Assembly (NCBI GenBank): GCA_017828975.1
Contig: JAGAJN010000031.1
Location: forward strand, 1 to 64,000
DNA length: 64,000 bases
Direction of reading: 5' to 3'
Source: Oscillospiraceae bacterium
GTDB taxonomy: Bacteria > Bacillota > Clostridia > Oscillospirales > Ruminococcaceae
The position numbers and the translations under genes were made by a program. The notes beneath the pieces were generated by a model, which was given only the letters and a program-made list of their open reading frames with translations, did no database searches and had not been told where the DNA came from. This document shows, piece by piece, positions 26,096 through 34,418 of this stretch (position 1 is its first letter; every line of letters starts with the position of its first letter).

Positions 26096-28195
26096 ATGAC
26101 AAAGGAATTTTTTGAACAGTGGGAGGGCTTCACACCCGGTAAGTGGAGCGACGGCGAGATCAATGTAAGAGATTTCATTCAGAGAAACTACACTCCCTAT
26201 GACGGAGATGAGAGCTTCCTCGCAGATCCTACCGACGCTACCAAGAAGCTGTGGGATGAAGTTATGGAGCTCGCTAAGAAGGAAAGAGAAGCAGGCGGCG
26301 TTCTGGATATGGACACCAAGGTCGTTTCCTCTCTCGTTTCTCACGGCGCAGGCTACATAGACCAGCCCCTTGAAAAGATTGTCGGACTTTAGACAGATAA
26401 GCCCTTTAAGAGAGCTTTAATGCCCTACGGCGGTCTGAGAATGGCTGAAAAGGCTTGCTCCGACAACGGATATAAGGTTGACCCCGAGATCAGCCACATT
26501 TTCACAGAATACAGAAAGACACATAACGCAGGCGTTTTTGATTGCTACACCCCCGAAATGAGAGCTTGCAGAACAAATCACATCATCACAGGTCTTCCCG
26601 ACGCTTACGGTCGTGGACGTATTATCGGCGACTACAGAAGAGTTGCTCTTTACGGCGTTGACAAGCTTATTGAAGACAAGGAAGATCAAAAGGCATTCTA
26701 TACTTCTCCTATGACTGAGGAGAAGATCCGTGCAAGAGAAGAGATCGCCGAGCAGATCAGAGCTCTCCAGAACCTGAAGAAGATGGCTGAGATCTACGGC
26801 TGCGACATCTCCAAGCCCGCTACAACCGCTAAGGAAGCAGTTCAGGCTGTTTATTTCGGATATCTGGGTGCTGTTAAGGACCAGAACGGTGCTGCTATGT
26901 CCCTGGGACGTACCTCCACATTTCTTGACATCTACTTTGAGAGAGATTTCAAGCTGGGCAGACTGACCGAAGTTGAAGCTCAGGAGATCATCGACCACTT
27001 CGTTATGAAGCTCCGTCTTGTTCGTTTCGCAAGAACTCCCGAATATAACGCACTGTTCTCCGGTGACCCTCAGTGGGTAACAGAGTCCCTCGGCGGTATC
27101 GGTATCGACGGCAGACATATGGTAACAAAGAACAGCTTCCGTTACCTGCATACTCTCGAAAACCTCGGCACATCTCCCGAGCCTAACCTGACAGTTCTCT
27201 GGTCTCCCAGACTGCCCGCAGGCTGGAAGAAGTACTGCGCTAAGATCTCCATCATCTCCTCTTCTATCCAGTACGAGAACGATGAGGTCATGAGAGTTAC
27301 TCACGGTGATGACTATGCTATCGCTTGCTGCGTATCCTCTATGAGAGTCGGCAAGGAAATGCAGTTCTTCGGCGCAAGAGCTAACCTGGCTAAGTGCCTG
27401 CTGTACGCTATCAACGGCGGTGTTGATGAGATCAGCGGCGTTCAGGTAGGTGCAAAGTATCGTCCTATCACCTCCGAGTACCTCGATTATAATGAGGTTA
27501 TGGAAAGATACGATGATATGATGACATGGCTTGCAGGAGTTTATGTAAATACTCTGAATATCATTCACTATATGCACGATAAGTACTGCTACGAGAGCCT
27601 CCAGATGGCTCTTCACGACAGAGAGGTCAAGAGATACTTCGCAACAGGTATCGCAGGTCTTTCCGTTGTTGCAGACTCCCTCTCCGCTATCAAGTACGCT
27701 AAGGTCAAGGTCGTTCGTAAGGACATTGAGATCAAGAATAAGAAGGGCGAGGTCGTATCCGTTGCTAAGAACGTTGCAGTTGACTACGTAACAGAGGGCG
27801 ATTTCCCGAAGTACGGCAACAACGACGACAGAGTAGACGAGATCGCAGTTGATATCGTTAAGAGATTCATGGAGAAGGTTCGTCAGCAGCAGTGTTACAG
27901 AAACGGCGTTCCTACTACATCTATCCTTACCATCACTTCCAACGTTGTTTACGGTAAGAATACCGGTTCTACTCCCGACGGACGTAAGCTCGGTGTGCCT
28001 CTGGCTCCCGGTGCTAACCCCATGCACGGACGTGATACTCACGGTGCTTCCTCTTCACTGTCCTCCGTTTCCAAGCTTCCTTTCACAGAGGCTCAGGACG
28101 GTATCTCCAATACCTTCTCCATTATCCCCGATGCACTCGGTAAGGACGACAAGGTATTCATGGGCGATCTGGACATTGAATCCCTCGCTAAGTAA
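26096..28195 (+). CDS. pflB: Pyruvate formate-lyase core subunit (split enzyme; in-frame amber at codon 99)
   Basis: Converts pyruvate and CoA to acetyl-CoA and formate. ATG at 26096 follows GAAAGGAG. Codons 1-98 and 100-699 are both clear [28 protein letters not shown], then [37 protein letters not shown] and [19 protein letters not shown]. The catalytic Cys pair (AIACCVSS) is at codons 411-412, equivalent to 418-419 of the E. coli enzyme. A TAG at 26390-26392 breaks the frame exactly where relatives have Gln. The ORF then ends in TAA after GKDDKVF and SLAK, before the linker and glycyl-radical domain, which is encoded by the next gene. Codon use is the biased, highly-expressed type. No activase gene is nearby. 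Confidence 0.9.
26390..26392 (+). other. In-frame TAG inside the pfl core gene
   Basis: IVGL-[TAG]-TDKPFKRAL aligns with the near-universal IVGLQT of PFL, so one C-to-T change (CAG to TAG) explains it. The reading frame, codon bias and conservation are undisturbed on both sides. Only two other genes in the window end in TAG (45459 and 58154), and both look like true stops. Sequencing error, recent nonsense mutation or readthrough are the options. Restart at ATG 26420 would lack the conserved N-terminus. Confidence 0.9.
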
Positions 28196-28200
28196 AAGCT

Positions 28201-28251
28201 GCGGCTTAGCCGCTTAAACCAATACTTCCTGCGGTCTATGCCGCAGGAAGT
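28201..28251 (+). promoter_or_regulatory. Intercistronic hairpins between the two pfl parts
   Basis: A small stem GCGGC-TTA-GCCGC (28201-28213) is followed by a perfect 11-bp stem ACTTCCTGCGG / CCGCAGGAAGT (28224-28234 with 28241-28251) with a 6-base loop and no T-run. This is the form of an mRNA-stabilising or processing hairpin, not of a terminator. It could set different amounts of core and radical-domain message. Confidence 0.7.
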
Positions 28252-28300
28252 GCAAACAAAGTCCGAAGCAATTCGGCAATTTCAAAAGGAGGATATTATT

Positions 28301-28546
28301 ATGGCAAATGTTAATACACAGCAGGTAGATAATCTGGTTGCTCTGCTCGATGGTTATTCCGCTAAGGGTGGTCATCACCTCAACGTAAACGTGTTCACTA
28401 AGGATACTCTTCTGGACGCTCAGAAACACCCCGAGAACTATCCTCAGCTGACTATCCGTGTTTCCGGTTACGCTGTAAACTTTATAAAGCTGACCAAGGA
28501 ACAGCAGGATGACGTTATCTCCAGAACATTCCACAATGCTCTGTAA
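28301..28546 (+). CDS. Stand-alone glycyl-radical domain of pyruvate formate-lyase
   Basis: 81 aa from ATG 28301, with AAAAGGAGG 7 bases upstream; an upstream ATG at 28238 has no ribosome binding site and would read through the hairpin. It begins with a linker [20 protein letters not shown] that matches the LMDGY...GGQHLNVNV segment of full-length PFL, then [13 protein letters not shown] with the radical Gly at residue 56 (Gly734 in E. coli), and ends [15 protein letters not shown]. coli GrcA (YfiD) is a longer, 127-aa spare part with a different N-terminus that backs up an intact PFL. Here the upstream core lacks this domain, so the small protein should be an obligatory subunit that is activated and, if oxygen-cleaved, cheaply replaced. 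Confidence 0.92.
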   Translation: MANVNTQQVDNLVALLDGYSAKGGHHLNVNVFTKDTLLDAQKHPENYPQLTIRVSGYAVNFIKLTKEQQDDVISRTFHNAL

Positions 28547-28549
28547 TTT

Positions 28550-29194
28550 ATGAGTAAGAAACAGTTTATATCATTTCTGTCTGACTCAGTTTTAGCCGGA
28601 CTGATGATCGGTGTCGGGGGAGTGGTAAGCCTCTCCTCCGACAACCGATACATCGGTGCGGTTCTCTTTTCGTTGGGACTTTTGACGATAATTCACTTTA
28701 AGTTCGGACTTTATACGGGTAAGGTGGGAAATATTGCAAGAAACGGTGTGAAGTTTATCCCCGAGGTAGCTGTTACGCTTCTTGGAAACGGCATAGGCAC
28801 CTTCCTTGCGGCAGTTCTTATCCGCCTGACGAGAATTGCGCCCCCTCTTGTGGAAAAGGCTCAGGCAACGGTTCAGACGAAAACTTCGGACAGCATTGTA
28901 AGTATGTTTATTCTCGGAATTTTCTGTGGTATGCTTATGTTCATTGCCGTTGACGGTTACCGCAAATGCAAGGAGAATTCCGATTCGACGGCGGGCTTTA
29001 TGATAGTTGCTTTCCCTGTTATCGTGTTTATAATCAGCGGATTCAACCATTGTATCGCCGATATGTTTTACATATTCCTGGCAGGGGAGTACACTCTTGT
29101 TGCTTTGGGGTATTTTATCACGGTCGTCCTCGGAAATGCCGTGGGCGGTATGCTTATCCCGACATTTAAAAAGGTTTCGGAAAATAAGCTTTGA
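28550..29194 (+). CDS. Short FNT-family formate channel (FocA-like)
   Basis: 214 aa, shorter than the usual 270-285. Six hydrophobic segments; FNT signatures are LMIGVGGVVSLSS near the N-terminus, GLYTGKVGN after the second helix, the pore-helix GFNHCIADMFYI with the conserved His (FocA has EHS here; this protein has NHC), and LGNAVGGMLIP near the end. It starts 3 bases after the radical-domain gene and is followed by a strong terminator, so it is the last gene of the pfl operon. It probably exports formate made by PFL. The N-terminal cytoplasmic helix that gates FocA appears very short. Confidence 0.82.
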   Translation: MSKKQFISFLSDSVLAGLMIGVGGVVSLSSDNRYIGAVLFSLGLLTIIHFKFGLYTGKVGNIARNGVKFIPEVAVTLLGNGIGTFLAAVLIRLTRIAPPLVEKAQATVQTKTSDSIVSMFILGIFCGMLMFIAVDGYRKCKENSDSTAGFMIVAFPVIVFIISGFNHCIADMFYIFLAGEYTLVALGYFITVVLGNAVGGMLIPTFKKVSENKL

Positions 29195-29200
29195 TGAAAC

Positions 29201-29246
29201 AAAAAAACGGATATGCTGATTTGTTTTCAGCATATCCGATTTTTTA
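29201..29246. terminator. Bidirectional terminator
   Basis: CGGATATGCTGA (29208-29219) pairs perfectly with TCAGCATATCCG (29227-29238). An A-run precedes and a T-run follows, so it serves both the pfl operon and the convergent HD gene. Confidence 0.92.
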
Positions 29247-29248
29247 TC

Positions 29249-29833
29249 TCATTTTTTCCCTTCAAGGAAATAGGTCGCTTCCATATCCGCAACGCTCAGA
29301 GCAAAGGCAAGCGGGAACATCTCAAAGGCTTTTCCCACATCATTAGGCTCCTCTTTTCCCGAAAATCCCATATGATAGCGTATGGCAAACGCTTCCTCAC
29401 GGGTCAGCCGCATATATCCCGAAATGATATAGACCGATTTTTCGCCGTGACCGTATGGCAGCCTGTCGTCAATGGTGTAGTAAGGAACCTTCTCCCAGAC
29501 GCCCTGCTCATTTTTGGAGTTTCGGTAATCCGTCTTGTAGAAATTTACCTTGCAGATGTCGTGGAGAAGTGCAGTCAGCGCAACGCTTTCAGCCGACGGG
29601 TTCAGCTTGTAGGTTTCCTTGACACGCTCTCTTTCAACATAGTCCGCAAGACAGTGATAAACATTCAGACTATGCTCCAATAAGCCGCCCTCATATGCTC
29701 CGTGATAGCGGGTGCTTGCGGGGGCGGTAAAGAAGTCGCTCTTTGACGAGGTAAGGTATTCAAGCAGCTTATCGGCGCCTTCACGGGTGATGTTTTTCTG
29801 ATAGATCTCAATAAATTCGTCCTTTAAGCTCAT
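29249..29833 (-). CDS. HD-domain hydrolase
   Basis: 194 aa. Metal-binding HD fold: HGAYEGGLLEHSLNVYHC supplies His residues, ALLHDICKVNFY the HD pair near residue 92, and YGHGEKS and YHMGFS the later ligands. It resembles the phosphohydrolase half of YhaM-type proteins. Substrate (nucleotide or 3' RNA end) not predictable. It lies 1 base downstream of the beta-mannosidase gene stop on the same strand, so probably co-transcribed with it. Confidence 0.8.
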   Translation of the reverse strand: MSLKDEFIEIYQKNITREGADKLLEYLTSSKSDFFTAPASTRYHGAYEGGLLEHSLNVYHCLADYVERERVKETYKLNPSAESVALTALLHDICKVNFYKTDYRNSKNEQGVWEKVPYYTIDDRLPYGHGEKSVYIISGYMRLTREEAFAIRYHMGFSGKEEPNDVGKAFEMFPLAFALSVADMEATYFLEGKK

Positions 29834-29834
29834 T

Positions 29835-32327
29835 TTAATTCCTCCGGTTCACTACATCATAGTATGACATTACACGCAGCTCTTTTTCGATCGTCTGTGC
29901 AGGCGTCAAGTTGGGGAAGGCTGATTTGTCCAGCAGTATCATCGCTTCGCCGCCGAACATATCGAACCAGTTGTCGCTGAATATTGCATCTGCATTGTCA
30001 AAATCCAGGAAAACTCCCTTAGCAAAGCCCTCGGACCTGATGGTTATCTTAAACTTGCTGCCTATCTCAGTCACCTTGAATGACAGCTTCGGGTCGGTAA
30101 ATGTAAAGTGCTTCGGCTGAACGAACATATACGTTCCTCCCGCAACGATGGCTTGCTTCTCCAGAACCGAATACTGCAGGACACATTCACGGCGATCAAA
30201 TTTCTTCCAGATGGGATCATTTGAGGTAAGAATTACAAAATCCTTGGCAAAATGGTCATGCAGCTTGACAGCAGTGCTGCCCTCCAGAAGAATTTCGCCT
30301 GTATTTTTCCTCAGACGCCATTTCAGTTCGCCGCAGAGAATGTCGTTTCTCTCGCTTGAAATATTTACTGCAAGGCTGTCTGGATCGGAGTCGTCTACGG
30401 AAGCAATAACGGGAGCATAAAACTTCCTTGCGTAATAGTGAAGTGCCTTCCATCTGCCGAAATAGTCAATGCTGGACCACGAGATAACGGGGTTTGAGTC
30501 GTTCACTTGCCAGTAGAGGGAACCCATGCACAGTCCCCGCTTTCTTCGCATATTTTCCACGTTCAGGCGGACTGCATCTGCCTGGACCAGCTGGCTGAGA
30601 TACACAAGATGCTCGAATTTATATGGAAAATTCATCATCTGCGCAAGATAGTACATAAGCTTTTCCGTGCCCTGTGTGCATTTCTGATGCGCCTCCATAA
30701 CGGGACACATCAGGTCAAAGTCCTTCTCCTCTGCAAAGCTTCGGATAGTTTTCATTGAGGGCAGGGACTCAAAGCCGTATTCCGAGCAGAATCTGAATGT
30801 ATATTTTTTGTAATCCTCAAAGGGCTTAAGACCGTGCCAAACGTCCCAATAGTGGGAATCACCCTTGTTGATATTGCTTGCGTCCTTGTAGCCGCCGCCC
30901 GAAGACGGTGAGGACGGCCAATAGAAGGAGGCGGGGTCGTATTCGTTCAACAGCTGGGGCAGAAGAAGTTCAAACTGAACCAGATATTCACGCTTGCGCT
31001 GTTCGTCCACGGGGATACCCCAGCCGACAATTGCTGATTCTATCTCGTTGTTTCCACACCAGAGGGCAAGAGAGGGGTGATTTCTCAGACGCTTGATGTT
31101 GTCAACGGCTTCCTGCTTGACATTGTCGTAGAAATCGCCGTTCAGACGATAGACTGCGCAGGCAAACATAAAGTCCTGCCATACGAGGATACCCAGACGG
31201 TCGCAGCAGTCGTAAAAGCTTCTGTCGGGATAAAATCCGCCGCCCCAGACACGAATACAGTTGTAGTTTGCGGCGGCGCACTGTTTCAGCAGCCGCTCCG
31301 TCCTTTCGGGGGTAATGCGGTTAAGTATCTGGTCCTCGGGGACATAGTTTGCGCCCATTGCAAATATCTTTTCGCCGTTTACAATAAAGCAGAATTCCTC
31401 TCCGTCGGTGCCGTCATTGTCCTTTGCACGGCTGACGGTGACGGTGCGAAGCCCGATAGTATCGTTCTTTTCGTCGAGGATATTGCCGCCGGTGTCCCTG
31501 AGAATAATGCGGAGAGCGTACAGATTTTGTTCGCCGCAGCCTCTGACATTCCATAGCATAGGGTTCTTCACTTCAGCTACAATGACGGGCTTTCCGCTTG
31601 AACAATCTGCGGAGGAAAACTCGGTGACTGTTCCGTCGGGTGCGGTAAGTGAAGCGGTCACGGTCAGGGGAATGCTGCTGTCGGCAATGTTTATTTCTGC
31701 GGTAAGATCGCAGGTCACGGATTTTTTGTTATGCCGCTGACGGAAATAGAAGCTGTCTATGGCGGCAGTTTTTATGCCTGTAAGCTCAACGTCCCGCCAG
31801 ATGCCCATATCCGGGAGCTTAGGACCCCAGTCCCAACCGAACATGTAGTGCGCTTTCCTGATATGCGGAAACCCCTGAACGGTGGAATCCACGCCCCAGA
31901 GGTGCTTCTCGGCTTCCTTTTCTTCGATGTATTTCAGGGGCGATTCAATTTCTATACGTATAAAATTGGGGGTGTCGGTCTTGAGATATGGGGTGACGTC
32001 AAAGCGGAAGATACGGTGCATATTGTTCGTTTTTCCCAGCAGACAGCTGTTGAAATAAACCGAGGCGACCGTATCTATCCCGTAAAATGTCAGCAGTATC
32101 TTATCCGCATCGAGCATAGCCTTGTCGGCATTGAAGGTCTTTTCAAATACGCAGGACGTCCCCGAAAGTGCCGTAACCCATTCCTCGTTAAGCCCCTTGT
32201 AAGGGTCATCTATCCTCTTGTTTTCAATAAGCAGAGAGTACATTGAGCAGGGGACATCAGCGGTAAAAATCCCGTCAAAGCCGTCAATGGTCACATTCCA
32301 TTTGCTGTTCAGATTCTGGGTAAACAT
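29835..32327 (-). CDS. GH2 beta-mannosidase
   Basis: 830-aa retaining glycosidase releasing mannose from beta-mannosides such as mannan fragments or N-glycan cores. An N-terminal jelly-roll begins LNSKWNVTIDGFDG, followed by immunoglobulin-like domains and the TIM barrel with CIRVWGGGFYPDRSFYD. Acid/base Glu is in WCGNNE near residue 425 and nucleophile Glu in CSEYGFES near 515. C-terminal beta domains follow. No signal peptide is seen, so it is cytoplasmic and acts on imported oligosaccharides. The next gene upstream encodes a sensor kinase 6 bases away. Confidence 0.9.
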   Translation of the reverse strand: MFTQNLNSKWNVTIDGFDGIFTADVPCSMYSLLIENKRIDDPYKGLNEEWVTALSGTSCVFEKTFNADKAMLDADKILLTFYGIDTVASVYFNSCLLGKTNNMHRIFRFDVTPYLKTDTPNFIRIEIESPLKYIEEKEAEKHLWGVDSTVQGFPHIRKAHYMFGWDWGPKLPDMGIWRDVELTGIKTAAIDSFYFRQRHNKKSVTCDLTAEINIADSSIPLTVTASLTAPDGTVTEFSSADCSSGKPVIVAEVKNPMLWNVRGCGEQNLYALRIILRDTGGNILDEKNDTIGLRTVTVSRAKDNDGTDGEEFCFIVNGEKIFAMGANYVPEDQILNRITPERTERLLKQCAAANYNCIRVWGGGFYPDRSFYDCCDRLGILVWQDFMFACAVYRLNGDFYDNVKQEAVDNIKRLRNHPSLALWCGNNEIESAIVGWGIPVDEQRKREYLVQFELLLPQLLNEYDPASFYWPSSPSSGGGYKDASNINKGDSHYWDVWHGLKPFEDYKKYTFRFCSEYGFESLPSMKTIRSFAEEKDFDLMCPVMEAHQKCTQGTEKLMYYLAQMMNFPYKFEHLVYLSQLVQADAVRLNVENMRRKRGLCMGSLYWQVNDSNPVISWSSIDYFGRWKALHYYARKFYAPVIASVDDSDPDSLAVNISSERNDILCGELKWRLRKNTGEILLEGSTAVKLHDHFAKDFVILTSNDPIWKKFDRRECVLQYSVLEKQAIVAGGTYMFVQPKHFTFTDPKLSFKVTEIGSKFKITIRSEGFAKGVFLDFDNADAIFSDNWFDMFGGEAMILLDKSAFPNLTPAQTIEKELRVMSYYDVVNRRN

Positions 32328-32333
32328 ACAAGC

Positions 32334-34418
32334 TTAGCTCCTTTCCGCTTTTACGCCGTTTGAGATCTGCTTTTCAATGGGTATCCATTTGCACATTACC
32401 TTGTCAAATAACGCCATATCAATGGGCTTTGCGATGTAGTCGTTCATACCCGATGCTATAAGCTCGTCGCTGGCACCCTTTTCGGTGGTGGCTGTCAGGG
32501 CGATGATAGGCACCTGCTTTGCGTTGCTGCTTCTGAGAGCTCTTATGTGCTTGACGGTTTCCGTTCCGCTCATATCGGGCATAAGCTGATCCATAAAGAT
32601 AAGGTCGAACTGCTGACCTGCACGCATGAGCCGAAGCGCCTTTTCACCGCTTTCCGCAGATACCGAACGAATTCCGTAGCATTTGAGGATAGCTTCAACG
32701 ACCTTTCTGTTGGAGGCTGTGTCGTCCACGATGAGCACTCTTGCTTCGGGGGCTGTAAAGCTGTTGATAAGGGCATTTTTCTCCTGAACGGTCTCCGAAA
32801 GTCCGTTGACAATGTCGCAGAAGGAGAAAAGCGTCAGGGGCTTTCTAATGCGCTCAACACCCGCAAAAGCAATATCTGAGTGGTCCTGGATACTGAGCAT
32901 CTGCACGATCTTTGCCTTTTTGAAGGCGGGCAGCTCGCATATCCCAGCAGAACGGGCATATTTGCTGTCAAACAGGAGAATATTTTCGGGAACGTCCTCC
33001 ACGATCTTGTCAACGGAGGTAATATCGTCCAGCACAAAATATTCCATATTAAGGGATTCAAACATATTGCACGCCGAAAGACGGCAGACAAAATTCGGTT
33101 CGATTATGTAAACACGGCAGGCGGGCAGACTTCCTATATCGGAGATGATCTCTTCGGACACCACCTGCTGCACAACAGATGCCGTAAATGTTGATCCGAC
33201 GCCGTAAACGCTCTCCACGGTAATATCTCCGCCCATAAGCACAGCCAGACGTCTTGCGATGGCAAGTCCCAGACCTGCGCCGTCGCCCGACTGCCCGGGG
33301 ATATTGTCCACACGGAAAAATTCGGTAAACAGCTTGGGAATATCGTCCGCCTTGATACCGATGCCCGTGTCCTCCACAGAAACGGTCAGCAGCACCTTGT
33401 CAGCCGAAACGTGTTCGCTTCCGACAGTCATGGTGACCATACCGTGATTGGTGTATTTTACTGCATTTGACAGGATATTGCTGACTATCTTTTCCAGCTT
33501 GTGCAGGTCGCCCGAAAGCGATGCGGGAATGTCGGGGCTGACATTTACGATAAAAGCAATGTCCTTGTTTTTGAAGGAAGCGCTTATTTCGCTGATGGTC
33601 TCCTCCACAAATTTTCTGACAGAGTAGGTCTGGCAAACGACCTCGTCGCCGCCTGCCTCGACACGGGAAAAGTCCAGAACATCGTCGATAATAGTAAGCA
33701 GCTGCTCGGCGGCTTCCTTGATATTTTCGGTGTATTCCATACATTCATCATTCAGCCTGTTGTGTCTGAGCAGGTCATTCATACCGCATATGGTGTTCAG
33801 AGGGAGCCGTATTTCGTAGCTGAGTCCTGCGATAAATTCGCTCTTTGCCTTTGCCGCCTTCTCGGCTTCGTTTTTCTTCAGCTCCAGAAGCTGCAGAAGG
33901 TCTTCGTGGCTTTGAGTTTTCTCCGCTGCACGTTTGTCGGCTTTTTTACGGAAAACCGCTATAAATGCGAAGGTCACGCTGATCATTACCAGATAAACAA
34001 CGGTCAGAAGCTGTGACGAATCAAGCGTCCCTTCCACGGCGGCGTTTGCAAGAAATATGACAAATGCTGCTCCGATGTTTGTCAGGCATACGGGAATAAC
34101 GCCTAATCCCGCAGATACTGCAATATCGCCTATCAGAAGGACGGCTGCATTTTCCGATTCGCAGGAAAATATGTACACAGAGATCATTGCCAGCATAAAA
34201 ATATCCGATATCCACGCCTTGGTTTTCCGGGAAAGCGGTTTGATAAAGGCAGCGGACGCCGACAGTCCGCCGAAAATTGCGGTGAGAGCGGTAACGGTCA
34301 CACTTCCTGTTTCCTTTGCCGCCGAGATCGCTGTGAATATGGTAAGAACTAAGATTATCCAGCCGCCGATACGTACTGCAAGGCCGTTGGCACGGTTATC
34401 TTTGATGTTTTTTTTCAT
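32334..34418 (-). CDS. Hybrid sensor histidine kinase with Tyr in place of the phospho-acceptor His
   Basis: 694 aa. About six N-terminal membrane segments (15-150), a short coiled coil (KNEAEKAAKAKSEF), then a dimerisation helix reading GLSYEIRLPLN. Relatives have SHEIRTPLN, so the phospho-accepting His is Tyr201 (codon 33818-33816). The ATP lid is intact (NILSNAVKYT, DTGIGIKADD, GAGLGLAIARRL). A degraded middle receiver-like segment is followed by a C-terminal receiver with DD, phospho-acceptor Asp in LIFMDQLMPDMSG and Lys in IAKPID. With no His it cannot run the usual phosphorelay from this helix; it may act as an allosteric pseudokinase, receive phosphate from a partner, or carry a recent mutation. 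It overlaps the lipid-kinase-like gene by 4 bases. Confidence 0.85.
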   Translation of the reverse strand: MKKNIKDNRANGLAVRIGGWIILVLTIFTAISAAKETGSVTVTALTAIFGGLSASAAFIKPLSRKTKAWISDIFMLAMISVYIFSCESENAAVLLIGDIAVSAGLGVIPVCLTNIGAAFVIFLANAAVEGTLDSSQLLTVVYLVMISVTFAFIAVFRKKADKRAAEKTQSHEDLLQLLELKKNEAEKAAKAKSEFIAGLSYEIRLPLNTICGMNDLLRHNRLNDECMEYTENIKEAAEQLLTIIDDVLDFSRVEAGGDEVVCQTYSVRKFVEETISEISASFKNKDIAFIVNVSPDIPASLSGDLHKLEKIVSNILSNAVKYTNHGMVTMTVGSEHVSADKVLLTVSVEDTGIGIKADDIPKLFTEFFRVDNIPGQSGDGAGLGLAIARRLAVLMGGDITVESVYGVGSTFTASVVQQVVSEEIISDIGSLPACRVYIIEPNFVCRLSACNMFESLNMEYFVLDDITSVDKIVEDVPENILLFDSKYARSAGICELPAFKKAKIVQMLSIQDHSDIAFAGVERIRKPLTLFSFCDIVNGLSETVQEKNALINSFTAPEARVLIVDDTASNRKVVEAILKCYGIRSVSAESGEKALRLMRAGQQFDLIFMDQLMPDMSGTETVKHIRALRSSNAKQVPIIALTATTEKGASDELIASGMNDYIAKPIDMALFDKVMCKWIPIEKQISNGVKAERS

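Noticed and set aside
26390-26392. Genome-wide reassignment of TAG to Gln
   Set aside because: Two genes in the window (ending at 45461 and 58156) use TAG as a normal stop, and no other internal TAG was found.
26417-28042. 541-codon minus-strand frame opposite pfl
   Set aside because: It is a shadow frame produced by the strong codon bias of the highly expressed pfl gene; no start signals and no recognisable protein.
28301-28546. Calling the small gene a GrcA/YfiD spare part
   Set aside because: Its N-terminus matches the PFL linker rather than GrcA, and the upstream core lacks its own radical domain, so it is better described as a split subunit.
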